Below the pieces are notes generated by a model, which saw nothing but the letters and a program-made list of their open reading frames with translations, did no database searches and was not told the origin of the DNA. The translations under genes were made by a program, and so were the position numbers. From Pseudomonadota bacterium (lineage in GTDB: Bacteria; Pseudomonadota; Gammaproteobacteria; Burkholderiales; Rhodocyclaceae): a stretch of 64,000 nt of DNA. Shown piece after piece: positions 26,632 to 35,239 of the stretch. Within the stretch, counting starts at the first letter, position 1. The number at the start of each line of letters is the position of its first letter. The DNA is taken from positions 1 through 64,000 of the forward strand of contig JAEWVQ010000148.1 in the NCBI GenBank assembly GCA_023459095.1, read 5' to 3'.

Positions 26632-27657
26632 TCAGACGCTGAGGTCGATCTGGCTCACCGTGCCTGCGCTGCCGTCCTCGCGCAGGTAGAAGCTGCTCGC
26701 ACGCATCATGCCCACGGTGTCGTTGGCGGCGTTCTCGAGGTTGAACGGGGTGTCGACGCGGCCGAGGTAGAGCGCGCCGATGCCGGCTTCGGCCAGGCTC
26801 ACCGGCGCGCCGCCGCCGTCGGCGTCGGGCCGCCACAGGCTCAGGCGCGAAAAGGCGGGATCGTTGTCGTCGAGCCAGCCGTTGCCGTCGCTGTCGAGCG
26901 CGGCGAGTTCGGCAAAGCCGTCGCCGCTGCTCGGGCCGAACAGCTCGCGGCCGTCGTCGATGCGGCCATTGCCGTTGCGGTCGAAGGCGAGGAAGCCACT
27001 GCCGCCGACCAGGGGCACGTTGTCTTTGCGGCCGTCGGCATCGAGGTCGAAGGCGAAGCGCAGGTCGCCGAGCGCGCCCGAAGGGCCGGGGAAGTCGAGC
27101 ACCAGCGGGTCCTGCAGGCGGGCGGCGCCGGCGCGGACCTGCATCGACACCGATTCGCTGTAGCTGCGTTCGAAGCTGAAGCCGAGGCGGAAGCGGATCT
27201 CGGCGCCATCGGCGGTGTGCACCACGCCTTCTGCGCCGAACTGGGTGTGTTCGTGTTCCGAGTAGCTTGCCGAATAATCGTAGGCGAGGCCGAATCCGTC
27301 GCCGGCGGCGCGCGCCGAGCCGTCTGCCGCGGGGGCGTCGGGCATCGTGGAAGCCGTGGTGGCGCTGGGGTCGCGCAGGTCGTCGAGCTTGAGCAGGCGC
27401 ATGGGTCTGCCGGTGAGGTATTCGATCATCCGCACCAGCAGGGCCATGCGCGGGTCGTCCGTGGTTTCGCCGGCTTCGGCGGTCGCCTCGGCTTCGCTGG
27501 CGGCGCGCGAGGCGTCGGACAGGGTCACCGTGCCGGCGGGCGCTGCCGCGGTGCGCTGCGGCGATCCCGACCACACTTCAAGGCGTTCGCTGACTTCGAA
27601 CTGGCGGGTTTCGCGGTGGGACGACTGAAGCTGGATGTTGGCGGCGGCGATCTTCAC
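26632..27657 (-). CDS. protein with EF-hand/hemolysin-like Asp-rich calcium loops, function unknown
   Basis: 341 residues with no signal peptide recognised. The N-terminal half is Ala/Ser/Glu-rich with an amphipathic MALLVRMIEYLTGRPMRLLK segment. The middle contains beta-like Phe/Tyr/Ser pairs (YSASYSEHEHTQF, FSFERSYSESVSMQV). From about 200 come Asp/Asn/Gly loops of the calcium-binding type: DLDADGRKDN, DRNGNGRIDDGRELFG and DSDGNGWLDDNDP. This layout is known from FG-GAP/VCBS-like proteins, some exported by type I systems, but none of the export genes is nearby. It is convergent with the kinase (21 bases) and 68 bases downstream of trxC. Confidence 0.7.
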   Translation of the reverse strand: MKIAAANIQLQSSHRETRQFEVSERLEVWSGSPQRTAAAPAGTVTLSDASRAASEAEATAEAGETTDDPRMALLVRMIEYLTGRPMRLLKLDDLRDPSATTASTMPDAPAADGSARAAGDGFGLAYDYSASYSEHEHTQFGAEGVVHTADGAEIRFRLGFSFERSYSESVSMQVRAGAARLQDPLVLDFPGPSGALGDLRFAFDLDADGRKDNVPLVGGSGFLAFDRNGNGRIDDGRELFGPSSGDGFAELAALDSDGNGWLDDNDPAFSRLSLWRPDADGGGAPVSLAEAGIGALYLGRVDTPFNLENAANDTVGMMRASSFYLREDGSAGTVSQIDLSV

Positions 27658-27725
27658 GGTGGTCTCCGGAGCAGGATAAGCCCGAAGGTATTAACGGCCA
27701 CCGGCGCGAAAAATTGAGCGGCCGC

Positions 27726-28166
27726 TCAGCTCCGCAGTTGCGCGCGTACCCAGCGTTCGAGGTTGGCGGCGTCCATCACCCCGGCCTGGCGGGCGAGTTC
27801 GCGACCGTCGCGGAACACCGCCAGGGTGGGGATGCTGCGGATGCCGAAGCGGGCGGCGAGCGCCGGATTCGCTTCGGTATCGACCTTGAGCAGCCGCGCC
27901 TGCGGCTCGAGCCGGGGCGCGGCGGCGGCGAAGGCGGGCGCCATCGCCCGGCAGGGGCCGCACCACGGCGCCCAGAAGTCGATCACCAGCGGCAGTTCGC
28001 TGCGTGTCAGGTGGCGGTCGAAGCGGGCCGCATCGAGATCGACCGGCGCGCCGGTGAACAGCGCGCGCTTGCAGCCGCCGCAGCTCGCACCGTCGCTCAG
28101 GCGTTCGGCGGGCACGCGGTTGACGGCATCGCAGTGCGGACAGACGACGTGGATGGGGGCGGTCAT
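27726..28166 (-). CDS. trxC: thioredoxin 2 (zinc-finger thioredoxin TrxC)
   Basis: Cytosolic protein-disulphide reductase, 146 residues as in E. coli TrxC (139). An N-terminal zinc ribbon has C9-x2-C12 and C29-x2-C32, followed by a thioredoxin fold with active site WCGPC (C69, C72) in VIDFWAPWCGPCRAMAP and the cis-Pro loop RSIPTLAVF. It lies 69 bases after hemH on the same strand. In E. coli trxC is OxyR-regulated; no such site was looked for beyond eye inspection here. Confidence 0.94.
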   Translation of the reverse strand: MTAPIHVVCPHCDAVNRVPAERLSDGASCGGCKRALFTGAPVDLDAARFDRHLTRSELPLVIDFWAPWCGPCRAMAPAFAAAAPRLEPQARLLKVDTEANPALAARFGIRSIPTLAVFRDGRELARQAGVMDAANLERWVRAQLRS

Positions 28167-28235
28167 GGGCGAGGTTTCCGGCTCAGCAGTGCTTCGAACA
28201 TGGCGGCGACCGCCCCCGACTTCAAGCGTCCGGCG

Positions 28236-29333
28236 TCAGTCCGGGGCGCCGAGCGCGAGGGCGTGCCGGCGGGAGGTGGCGAGTGCCTCGGCGGTCGCCG
28301 GCGGTTGCGTCAGCCAGTGTCCGAGATTGCTGCGGACGAGTCCGGCGAGCGCCTCGATCCAGTCGTCGCGCTCGTTCAGGCAGGGGATGTAATGGAAAGT
28401 CTTGCCGCCGTGGGCGAGGAAGGCATCGCGACACTCCATGCCGATCTCTTCGAGGGTTTCGAGACAGTCGGCAACGAAGCCCGGGCACATCACGTCGACG
28501 CGCCCGACGCCTTCGCGGGCGAGCGCTTCGAGCGTGGGCTGGGTGTAGGGCTGCAGCCACTCGGCCTTGCCGAAGCGCGACTGGAAAGTGACGAGCAGCC
28601 GTTCCGGGGCGAGGCCGAGCGCGGTGCCGACGAGGCGGGCGGTCTTGTGGCATTCGCAGAAATACGGGTCGCCGAGTTCGAGCGAGCGCCGCGGCGTGCC
28701 ATGGAAGCTGAGCACGAGGCGCTCGGCTTCGCCATGCTTCATCCAGTGCTCGCGCACGCTTTGCGCCAGGGCGCCGATGTAGCCCGGGTCGTCGGCGAAG
28801 CTGCGGACGTAGCGGATCTCGGGCTGGTTGCGGCAACCGAGCAGGCTGCGGGCGACTTCGTCGACCACGCTGGCGACCGTGCTCGCGGCGTACTGCGGAT
28901 ACATCGGCAGCACCAGAATGCGGTCGCAGCCCGAAGCGCGCAGGGCGTCTAGGGTGGCGGGGATGGACGGTTCGCCGTAGCGCATCGCCCAGCGCAGGTC
29001 GAGGTTATGGTGCCCGGCGTCGCCGAGATGGCCGGCGAGCAGCCTGGCCTGGCGTTCGGTGTGGACCTTGAGCGGCGAGCCTTCTTCCATCCACACGCTG
29101 GCGTACTTCTGCGCCGATTTTGCCGGGCGGGTGTTGAGGATGATGCCGTGGAGGATGGGCCACCAGATCAGGCGCGGAATCTCGACCACGCGCGGATCGG
29201 AGAGGAACTGCTTGAGATAGGGGCGGAGCGCCGCGGCGGTGGGCGCTGCCGGCGTGCCGAGATTGACGAGCACCACGCCGATGCGCGCCGGGGTGCCGTG
29301 TACGTGTGCGGGTTCGGGCCGATAGCGGGCCAT
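28236..29333 (-). CDS. hemH: ferrochelatase HemH
   Basis: Inserts ferrous iron into protoporphyrin IX, the last step of protohaem synthesis. The 365 residues are normal for proteobacteria. Family motifs: [13 protein letters not shown] near residue 19, a long [16 protein letters not shown] segment, the metal/catalytic His H211 in LVLSFHGTP, and [15 protein letters not shown]. Start ATG 29333 is about 15 residues before the conserved core. It lies 52 bases downstream of hrcA on the same strand. Haem supply would serve the octahaem cytochrome and respiration. Confidence 0.95.
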   Translation of the reverse strand: MARYRPEPAHVHGTPARIGVVLVNLGTPAAPTAAALRPYLKQFLSDPRVVEIPRLIWWPILHGIILNTRPAKSAQKYASVWMEEGSPLKVHTERQARLLAGHLGDAGHHNLDLRWAMRYGEPSIPATLDALRASGCDRILVLPMYPQYAASTVASVVDEVARSLLGCRNQPEIRYVRSFADDPGYIGALAQSVREHWMKHGEAERLVLSFHGTPRRSLELGDPYFCECHKTARLVGTALGLAPERLLVTFQSRFGKAEWLQPYTQPTLEALAREGVGRVDVMCPGFVADCLETLEEIGMECRDAFLAHGGKTFHYIPCLNERDDWIEALAGLVRSNLGHWLTQPPATAEALATSRRHALALGAPD

Positions 29334-29385
29334 GGACTTCCTTGTGCGGAGCCGGCGGGCGCCGGCAGGCTGGGGTTGGCTGGGT

Positions 29386-30414
29386 TCAGTGCTTCGCCGA
29401 CAGCGCGTTGGACAGCAGGCGGGCGGTGATGTCCACGATCGGGATCACCCTGTCGTAGGCCATGCGGGTCGGGCCGATGACGCCGACCGAGCCGACGATG
29501 CGGCCTTCGACCTCGTACGGCGCAGTCACCACGCTGCAGCCGTCGAGCGGGGCAAGGCCGGATTCGTCGCCGATGAAGATCTGCACGCCCTGGGCGCGAT
29601 TGGACAGATCGAGGAGCTGGATGAGCCCGGTGCGCTGCTCGAAGAGCTTGAATAGTTCGCGCAGACGGGTCATGTTCGACGACAGGTCCTCGACTTCGAG
29701 CAGGTTGGTTTCGCCCGAAATGACGTAGTTCGACGCGGTTTCCTCGGCGGCTTCGGAGCCGGCCTCGACGGCCGCCGCCATGAGTTCGCTCATGTCGCTG
29801 CGCAATTGCTGCAGTTCGGCCTGGATGCGCACGCGGATCTCGTCGAAGGCGAGGCCCGCGAAGTGTTCGTTGAGGTAGCTTGCCGCGCTGCCCAGTTCGC
29901 TCGGCGAGTAGGCGCGGCGCGTGCTCAGGATGCGGTTCTGCACGTCGCCCGCGGAGGTGACGATGATCAGCAGGATGCGCGTCTCCGACAGGCTGATGAA
30001 CTCGATCTGGCGAATGCGCACCGTCTCCTTGCGCGGCGCAATCACGACGCCGGCGAATTGGGTCAGTTCGGACAGCAGGTGCGAGGCCGAGTTGATCAGA
30101 CGCTTGGGCTGGTCGGGCAGCAGTTGCCCCTGCAGTTCCTCGATGCGCGCTTTTTCCAGCGGATGCACGGTGAGCAGCGAGTCGACGAAGAAGCGGTAGC
30201 CGAGCGCGGTCGGCACGCGTCCGGCCGAGGTGTGCGGGCTGGCGATGAAGCCCATTTCCTCCAGGTCGCTCATTACGTTGCGCACCGTCGCTGGCGACAG
30301 TTCGAGGCCGGAGTAGCGCGACAGCGCACGCGACCCGACCGGCTGACCTTCGGCGATGTAGCGTTCGATCAGGGTCTTGAGGAGGATCTGGGAGCGGGAG
30401 TCGAGCGGTCTCAT
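29386..30414 (-). CDS. hrcA: heat-inducible transcription repressor HrcA
   Basis: Represses groESL/dnaK-type operons by binding CIRCE elements. The 342 residues are the usual length. The N-terminal winged helix starts [20 protein letters not shown] and includes [23 protein letters not shown]; the central and C-terminal GAF-like parts follow ([25 protein letters not shown]). ATG 30414 is chosen by homology, although an in-frame ATG exists at 30456. A well-formed promoter (TTGGCA-N17-TAGAAT) lies just upstream. It is divergent from nadK. No CIRCE sequence was seen in this window. Confidence 0.94.
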   Translation of the reverse strand: MRPLDSRSQILLKTLIERYIAEGQPVGSRALSRYSGLELSPATVRNVMSDLEEMGFIASPHTSAGRVPTALGYRFFVDSLLTVHPLEKARIEELQGQLLPDQPKRLINSASHLLSELTQFAGVVIAPRKETVRIRQIEFISLSETRILLIIVTSAGDVQNRILSTRRAYSPSELGSAASYLNEHFAGLAFDEIRVRIQAELQQLRSDMSELMAAAVEAGSEAAEETASNYVISGETNLLEVEDLSSNMTRLRELFKLFEQRTGLIQLLDLSNRAQGVQIFIGDESGLAPLDGCSVVTAPYEVEGRIVGSVGVIGPTRMAYDRVIPIVDITARLLSNALSAKH

Positions 30415-30465
30415 ATGGGCGCGGAAGTGGGGGCGACGCATTGGGGCCCGATGCATTGGGGCTCG

Positions 30466-30494
30466 ATTCTAGGGAGAGCACCTTCTGATGCCAA
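30466..30494 (-). promoter_or_regulatory. sigma-70 promoter for hrcA
   Basis: On the minus strand TTGGCA (30494-30489), a 17-base spacer, then TAGAAT (30471-30466). Both boxes match at 5 of 6 positions. Transcription would start near 30459, giving a leader of about 45 bases before ATG 30414, which argues against using the ATG at 30456. Confidence 0.6.
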
Positions 30495-30548
30495 GCGCGG
30501 CGGGCGGCCTCGCCATCGCGCTAGGCGAATGTGGTTTAATCGTCGCCC

Positions 30549-31433
30549 ATGAGCACGCGTTTCCGCAATGTCGCCCTGATCGGCAAATACCAGAGTCCCG
30601 ATGTGGCCGAGTCGGTGCTGTTGATCGCCGGCTTCCTGCGAGAGCGGGGTCTTGCGGTATGGATCGAGCACGGTACGGCGAGTTCCATCGGCCACGCCGG
30701 CGGATATCCGGAAGCGACCTACGAGGAGATTGGCGCCAGTGCCGATCTGGCCATCGTCATTGGCGGTGACGGCACCATGCTGAACACCGCGCGCCGGCTC
30801 GCCGAGCATGCGGTGCCACTGGCCGGGGTCAATCTCGGCCGCCTCGGCTTCCTCACCGACATCGCCCGCAACGACGCGCTGGCGCGCATCGGCGAGATCC
30901 TCGACGGCCGCTACAGCGAGGAGTCGCGCTTCATGCTCGACGCCGAAGTGCTGCGCGCCGGCCAGCGTGTGTTTCACACTCTGGCGCTGAACGACGTCGT
31001 GGTGAACAAGGGCGACCTGGGGCGCATGATCGAATTCGACCTCGCGATCGACGGCGAATTTGTCTACACGCAACGGTCGGACGGCATGATCGTGTCGACG
31101 CCCACCGGCTCCACCGCCTACGCGCTGTCGTCCAACGGCCCCATTTTGCATCCGAGCGTGGGCGGCATCGCCTTGGTGCCGCTGTGCCCGCATGCGCTCA
31201 CCGCGCGCCCGGTGACCTTGCCCGATACCTGCCGCATCGAGATCCGCCTGCTGCCACCGCACGATGCCCGCGTTCACTTCGACGGCCAGGCGCGCTTCGA
31301 TGCGCGCGCCGGCGACTGCGTGCAACTCAGGCGTTCGCCGCTCGCGGTGCGCCTGCTGCATCCGGAGGGATACAGCTACTTCGCCATGCTGCGCGAGAAA
31401 CTGCACTGGAGCGCGGCGCCGCGGCACAACTGA
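30549..31433 (+). CDS. nadK: NAD kinase
   Basis: Phosphorylates NAD to NADP with ATP in the cytosol. The 294 residues match E. coli NadK (292). Signature GGDGT at 72-76 (IVIGGDGTMLN), NLGRLGFL, and the NAD-binding Gly-rich STPTGSTAYALSS are all present. The start ATG lies only 8 bases after a TGG-TTTAAT extended -10-like sequence, so the transcript could have an extremely short leader. It is divergent from hrcA and followed by recN after 106 bases. Confidence 0.95.
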   Translation: MSTRFRNVALIGKYQSPDVAESVLLIAGFLRERGLAVWIEHGTASSIGHAGGYPEATYEEIGASADLAIVIGGDGTMLNTARRLAEHAVPLAGVNLGRLGFLTDIARNDALARIGEILDGRYSEESRFMLDAEVLRAGQRVFHTLALNDVVVNKGDLGRMIEFDLAIDGEFVYTQRSDGMIVSTPTGSTAYALSSNGPILHPSVGGIALVPLCPHALTARPVTLPDTCRIEIRLLPPHDARVHFDGQARFDARAGDCVQLRRSPLAVRLLHPEGYSYFAMLREKLHWSAAPRHN

Positions 31434-31437
31434 GCCC

Positions 31438-31475
31438 TTGTGGGGAAGGCGGCGTCGAAGTATATTTTTATTCAG
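31438..31475 (+). promoter_or_regulatory. recN promoter with overlapping LexA-like element
   Basis: TTGTGG (31438-31443), a 17-base spacer, then TATATT (31461-31466). An AT-rich segment, GTATATTTTTATTCAG (31460-31475), covers the -10 and resembles an SOS box: one half-site CAG is right, and the other reads GTA instead of CTG. The promoter is good; the LexA part is a degenerate match and could be chance in an AT-rich patch. Confidence 0.5.
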
Positions 31476-31539
31476 TATTTCGTTCTGCCCACCCTGATCC
31501 CGCCGGCCATCGCTTGCCGGCGTTTTCTCCGACGAGACC

Positions 31540-33192
31540 ATGCTCCGCCGCCTGACCATTCGCGATTTCGTCATTGTTGACCGCCTTGAGCTCGAGTTCG
31601 GCGCCGGATTCGGCGCGCTGACCGGTGAGACCGGGGCCGGCAAGTCCATCCTGCTCGACGCCCTGGGGCTCGCCCTGGGGGGGCGTACCGACAGCGGCGT
31701 GGTCCGGGTCGGGCGTGACAAGGCCGATGTCGCCGCCGAGTTCGATCTGCCGCCGGACGGTGGGCTCGCCGCCTGGCTCGCCGAGCAGGAACTGCTCGCC
31801 GAGGACGGCATGGTCATCCTGCGCCGCGTGGTCGATGCCGGTGGTCGCAGCCGGGCGTGGATCAACGGCACCCCGGTGACCCTCGCCCAGCTGCGCGAAG
31901 CCGGTGACTGGCTCGCCGACATTCATGGTCAGCATGCCCATCACGCGCTGCTGCGCGGCGACGCTCAGCGCGCGCTGCTCGATGCCAGCGCGGGCGCCGC
32001 CGGCCAGGCCGGCGCGGTGGCCACGGCGTGGCGCGAATGGCAGCGCATCGTCGAGCTGCGGCGCGGTGCCGAGGAGGATTCGGCCGCCTCCGAGCGCGAA
32101 CGCGAACTGCTCGGCTGGCAGTTGAAGGAGCTGGGTGAGCTTGCCTTCGTGCCTGCGGAGTGGGCCGAGCTGAACGCCGAGCACAGTCGCCTGGCGCATG
32201 CCGCAGGGCTCATGAACGGCGCCGACGAGGCGCTTGCCGCGCTTGGCGATAGTGATTACGCAGTGGTTCCGGTGCTCGCCACGATCGACGGTCGGATGGC
32301 CGAACTGGCTGCCATCGATCCGGGGCTGCGCGAGGTGTGTGAGCTGTTGTCCGCGGCCGCGATCCAGGCCGACGAGGCGCTGCATGCCCTGCGCCGCTAT
32401 CGTGAGCGGCTCGAGCTCGACCCGCAGCGCCTGGCCGAGATCGATGCGCGCATCGCCGAGGTGCTCGATGTCGCGCGCAAATACCGCCGCGCCCCCGAGG
32501 AGCTGCCCGAGTTGGTCGAGGGCTGGCAGCGGCGTTTCGACGAACTTGAGGCCCGGACCGATCCGGCGCGTCTTGCCGAGGCCGAGGCGGCGGCGCGCGC
32601 CGCTTACGATGCGGCGGCGATGGCACTGTCCGCTGCGCGCCGACCGGCCGCCGCGCGTCTGTCGCAGGAAATCACCGAGGCAATGCAGTCGCTGGCGATG
32701 GTCGGCGGCAGGTTCGAGGTCGCGCTCGAGCCGTGTGCGCCCTCGGTGCATGGCCTCGACAGCGTCGAGTTCCGCGTCGCCGCCAACGCCGGCCAGCCGC
32801 TGCGCGGTCTCGCCAAGGTGGCGTCGGGCGGGGAGCTGTCACGCATCGGGCTGGCGATCCAGGTCATGACCAGCCGCGACTCGGCGACGCCGACGCTGAT
32901 CTTCGACGAGGTCGACGTCGGTATCGGCGGGCGTGTTGCCGAGATCGTCGGCAAATTGCTGCATCGGCTCGGGCAGGATCGCCAGGTGTTGTGTGTCACC
33001 CACCTGCCGCAGGTTGCAGCCTGCGCCGACTGGCAGTGGCGCATTGCCAAGTCGGAGCGCGGCGGGGAGGCTTTCAGTGAGGTCAAGCCGCTGGCGGCGG
33101 GCGAGCGCGTCGAGGAGATCGCGCGCATGCTCGGCGGGGTCAGCATCACCGACACCACGCGCCGTCATGCGGCGGAAATGCTCGGCAACTGA
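31540..33192 (+). CDS. recN: DNA repair protein RecN
   Basis: SMC-like ATPase that acts at double-strand breaks. The 550 residues match E. coli RecN (553). Walker A GETGAGKS at 29-36, a DIHGQHAHHALL segment, two helical coiled-coil arms in the middle (about 160-360), the ABC signature ASGGELSRIGLA, and Walker B LIFDEVDVGIGG near 448-460 are intact. ATG 31540 begins the conserved MLRRLTIRDFVIVD. It is convergent with fur. In enterics recN is strongly SOS-induced. Confidence 0.96.
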   Translation: MLRRLTIRDFVIVDRLELEFGAGFGALTGETGAGKSILLDALGLALGGRTDSGVVRVGRDKADVAAEFDLPPDGGLAAWLAEQELLAEDGMVILRRVVDAGGRSRAWINGTPVTLAQLREAGDWLADIHGQHAHHALLRGDAQRALLDASAGAAGQAGAVATAWREWQRIVELRRGAEEDSAASERERELLGWQLKELGELAFVPAEWAELNAEHSRLAHAAGLMNGADEALAALGDSDYAVVPVLATIDGRMAELAAIDPGLREVCELLSAAAIQADEALHALRRYRERLELDPQRLAEIDARIAEVLDVARKYRRAPEELPELVEGWQRRFDELEARTDPARLAEAEAAARAAYDAAAMALSAARRPAAARLSQEITEAMQSLAMVGGRFEVALEPCAPSVHGLDSVEFRVAANAGQPLRGLAKVASGGELSRIGLAIQVMTSRDSATPTLIFDEVDVGIGGRVAEIVGKLLHRLGQDRQVLCVTHLPQVAACADWQWRIAKSERGGEAFSEVKPLAAGERVEEIARMLGGVSITDTTRRHAAEMLGN

Positions 33193-33199
33193 GGCGCCT

Positions 33200-33219
33200 C
33201 CGCCGCGGGTTGGCGGCGG
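33200..33219. terminator. GC hairpin between convergent recN and fur
   Basis: CCGCCGC (33200-33206) pairs with GCGGCGG (33213-33219) around a 6-base loop, between the two facing stop codons. There is no oligo-T, so it is at best a weak or Rho-assisted end. Confidence 0.35.
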
Positions 33220-33237
33220 CGTGTGCGGCAGGGAGAT

Positions 33238-33678
33238 TCAGTGGCCGCCGCTGGTCTTGTGCGGGCAGTCCGTACGCACGCACTCGGCGTAGAGGTAGAG
33301 GGCGTGCTCCTTGACCGCGAACCCGCGTTCCTTGGCGATCTGGTTCTGTCGGCGTTCGATCTCGGCGTCGAAGAACTCCTCGACCTTGCCGCATTGCAGG
33401 CAGACGAGGTGGTCGTGGTGGCCGCCCTGGTTGAGCTCGAACACCGCCTTGCCGGATTCGAAATAGTGGCGCTCGAGCAGTCCGGCCTGTTCGAACTGGG
33501 TCAGGACGCGGTACACGGTGGCCAGGCCGATGTCCATGCCTTCGCTCATGAGCAGCCGATAGACGTCTTCGGCGGTGAGGTGGCGCTGTTCGGTCGTCTG
33601 GAACAGATCAAGGATCTTGAGGCGCGGATAGGTCGCCTTCAGGCCGATGCTTTTAAGATTTTGTGAATTATCGGTCAT
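33238..33678 (-). CDS. fur: ferric uptake regulator Fur
   Basis: Fe(II)-dependent repressor of iron-acquisition genes. The 146 residues match the family. The N-terminal winged helix ([38 protein letters not shown]) is followed by the metal/dimer domain with HHDH (87-90) and CLQC (C93, C96). The C-terminus has a further Cys pair-like region ([10 protein letters not shown]). It is divergent from bamE, a standard arrangement in beta- and gammaproteobacteria. The 114-base shared region contains AT-rich TATGTTATATTTTTTG, but I could not fit a convincing Fur box. Confidence 0.96.
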   Translation of the reverse strand: MTDNSQNLKSIGLKATYPRLKILDLFQTTEQRHLTAEDVYRLLMSEGMDIGLATVYRVLTQFEQAGLLERHYFESGKAVFELNQGGHHDHLVCLQCGKVEEFFDAEIERRQNQIAKERGFAVKEHALYLYAECVRTDCPHKTSGGH

Positions 33679-33792
33679 GGTCGCCTGTCGGGGGATGAAC
33701 GTGATGCAGCGGCGCGCTGTGCCGCTATGTTATATTTTTTGCCCTTTACTGAGAACCTTGCACCGTTCCGGTGCTTTAACGCGAACCTTTCC

Positions 33793-34206
33793 ATGCGCCT
33801 TTCGTTTCCCGTGGCGTTCGTCGCCGTCAGTTTGGTCGCCGGATGCTCCTTTGGTTCCCTGACCGATCGCATCAATCCCTACCGCATCGACATCCGCCAG
33901 GGCAACTACGTGGATCAGGACATGGTTGCCCAACTCAAGCGCGGGATGACCCAGGAGCAGGTGCGCTTCGTGCTCGGCTCGCCGCTGGTGGTGGATGTCT
34001 TCCGCAAGGACCGCTGGGACTATGTCTATCGTTACCGGCATGGTTCGGCGCAGGCCGAGCAGCGGGCGATCGCGGTGTTCTTCGTCGATGGCAGGCTCGA
34101 TCGCATCGAGGGTGACGTGGTCGCCGGGGATGCGGCGGGCGAGGCCGAGGCGCGCCGCGCCGAGCGCAGCCGCGTCGTCGAGGTGCCGGCAGCGGCGAAG
34201 GATTGA
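33793..34206 (+). CDS. bamE: outer-membrane assembly lipoprotein BamE (SmpA/OmlA)
   Basis: Accessory lipoprotein of the BAM complex that inserts beta-barrel proteins in the outer membrane. 137 residues with lipobox SLVAGC (Cys about 18), then the SmpA/OmlA fold: YRIDIRQGNYVDQDMVAQLK, GMTQEQVRFVLGSPLV and KDRWDYVYRYRHG. ATG 33793 is chosen because the signal peptide starts there; the frame is open to 33727. A charged Ala/Glu/Arg C-terminal tail is unremarkable. It is followed by dapB after 37 bases. Confidence 0.94.
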   Translation: MRLSFPVAFVAVSLVAGCSFGSLTDRINPYRIDIRQGNYVDQDMVAQLKRGMTQEQVRFVLGSPLVVDVFRKDRWDYVYRYRHGSAQAEQRAIAVFFVDGRLDRIEGDVVAGDAAGEAEARRAERSRVVEVPAAAKD

Positions 34207-34243
34207 GGTCGCGCCCGGACGGTGGTGATAGCTTGAGGACGAG

Positions 34244-35059
34244 ATGATGACGACGACGCCGATACGCGTTGCGATAGCCGGCGCATCCGGCCGGATGGGG
34301 CGCATGCTGATCGAGGCCGCGCTCAAGGACGAAGGGGTGGTGCTCGCGGCCGCCTTCGACCGCCCGGGGACGCCCTTTGTTGGGCGCGACGCCGGCGAAC
34401 TGGTAGGTGCCGCGTGCGGGGTCGCGATCGGCGACGAGGCGCGCACGGCGATTGCTGCGGCCGATTGCCTGATCGATTTCACCCGCCCCGAGGGTACGCT
34501 CGAGCATCTCGCGCTGGCGCGCGAGCTGGGCAAGGCGGTGGTGATCGGCACCACCGGTTTCGACGCTGCCGGCAAGGCGGCCATCGCCGAGGCGGCGCAG
34601 TCGGTGCCGGTGGTGTTCGCACCCAACATGGCGGTTGGTGTCAATGCCGTGTTCCGCGTGCTCGAAGTGGCGGCGCGCATCCTCAGCGAGGGCTACGATG
34701 TCGAAATCATCGAGGCGCATCACCGCTACAAGGTGGATGCGCCGTCGGGTACCGCGCTGCGCATGGGCGAGGTAGTCGCCCGCGAGCTCGGGCGCGATCT
34801 CGAGGCGTGCGCAATCTATGGCCGGGAGGGCGTGACCGGCGAGCGCAAGTCGGAAACCATCGGCTTTTCGACGATTCGTGGCGGTGACGTGGTGGGCGAT
34901 CACACCGTGCTGTTTGCTGGCCTCGGCGAGCGCATCGAGATTACCCACAAGTCCGGCAGTCGCATGCCTTACGCCACCGGCTCGCTGCGCGCCGCGCGCT
35001 TTCTCGCCGGGCGCTCGGCGGGGCTGTTCGACATGCAGGACGTGCTCGGTCTGCGCTGA
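34244..35059 (+). CDS. dapB: 4-hydroxy-tetrahydrodipicolinate reductase DapB
   Basis: NAD(P)H-dependent step of lysine and diaminopimelate synthesis. The 271 residues match E. coli DapB (273). N-terminal Rossmann motif [25 protein letters not shown], the active-site [16 protein letters not shown] and the GDHTVLFAG segment are present. The gene starts at ATG 34244 after GAGGACG; a second ATG follows immediately. It is followed by carA with a separate promoter in the 180-base gap. The dapB-carA-carB-greA order is shared with pseudomonads. Confidence 0.96.
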   Translation: MMTTTPIRVAIAGASGRMGRMLIEAALKDEGVVLAAAFDRPGTPFVGRDAGELVGAACGVAIGDEARTAIAAADCLIDFTRPEGTLEHLALARELGKAVVIGTTGFDAAGKAAIAEAAQSVPVVFAPNMAVGVNAVFRVLEVAARILSEGYDVEIIEAHHRYKVDAPSGTALRMGEVVARELGRDLEACAIYGREGVTGERKSETIGFSTIRGGDVVGDHTVLFAGLGERIEITHKSGSRMPYATGSLRAARFLAGRSAGLFDMQDVLGLR

Positions 35060-35098
35060 TGTCGGCCACGGGTGGCCGCGCCCTGCCGTCACCCACCG

Positions 35099-35127
35099 TT
35101 GCCTTGAGGGGCGGAAAACGCTAAAAT
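35099..35127 (+). promoter_or_regulatory. sigma-70 promoter of carAB
   Basis: TTGCCT (35099-35104), exactly 17 bases, then TAAAAT (35122-35127). Transcription would begin near 35134, leaving a leader of about 105 bases before carA. Confidence 0.65.
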
Positions 35128-35142
35128 TTCAGGGTTCTGATA

Positions 35143-35175
35143 GCGGGATTGGCCTACGGGCTCGTCCCGTTTTTT
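35143..35175 (+). promoter_or_regulatory. terminator-like hairpin with a competing pairing in the carA leader (possible attenuator)
   Basis: ACGGG (35156-35160) pairs with CCCGT (35166-35170) around a 5-base loop and is followed at once by six T residues: a compact intrinsic terminator. The same CCCGT strand can instead pair with GCGGGA (35143-35148) to form a longer-loop hairpin. Because this lies downstream of the carA promoter, it could regulate carAB by early termination. It may alternatively be just the dapB terminator. Confidence 0.5.
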
Positions 35176-35239
35176 CACATATGGAGGCAGCCCGGGCCGG
35201 GTTTGCTTCCGATTTTTCGGCTGAATCCAGGAGTTTTTC

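Noticed and set aside
30415..30548. CIRCE element upstream of hrcA
   Set aside because: No TTAGCACTC / GAGTGCTAA pair is present; only a sigma-70-type promoter was found.
30535..30549. Leaderless nadK transcript from an extended -10 next to the start codon
   Set aside because: TGG-TTTAAT ends 8 bases before ATG, but without a -35 or mapping data the claim cannot be supported.
33679..33792. Fur box in the fur/bamE divergent region
   Set aside because: The AT-rich patch there does not fit the 19-base Fur inverted repeat or its hexamer arrays on inspection.
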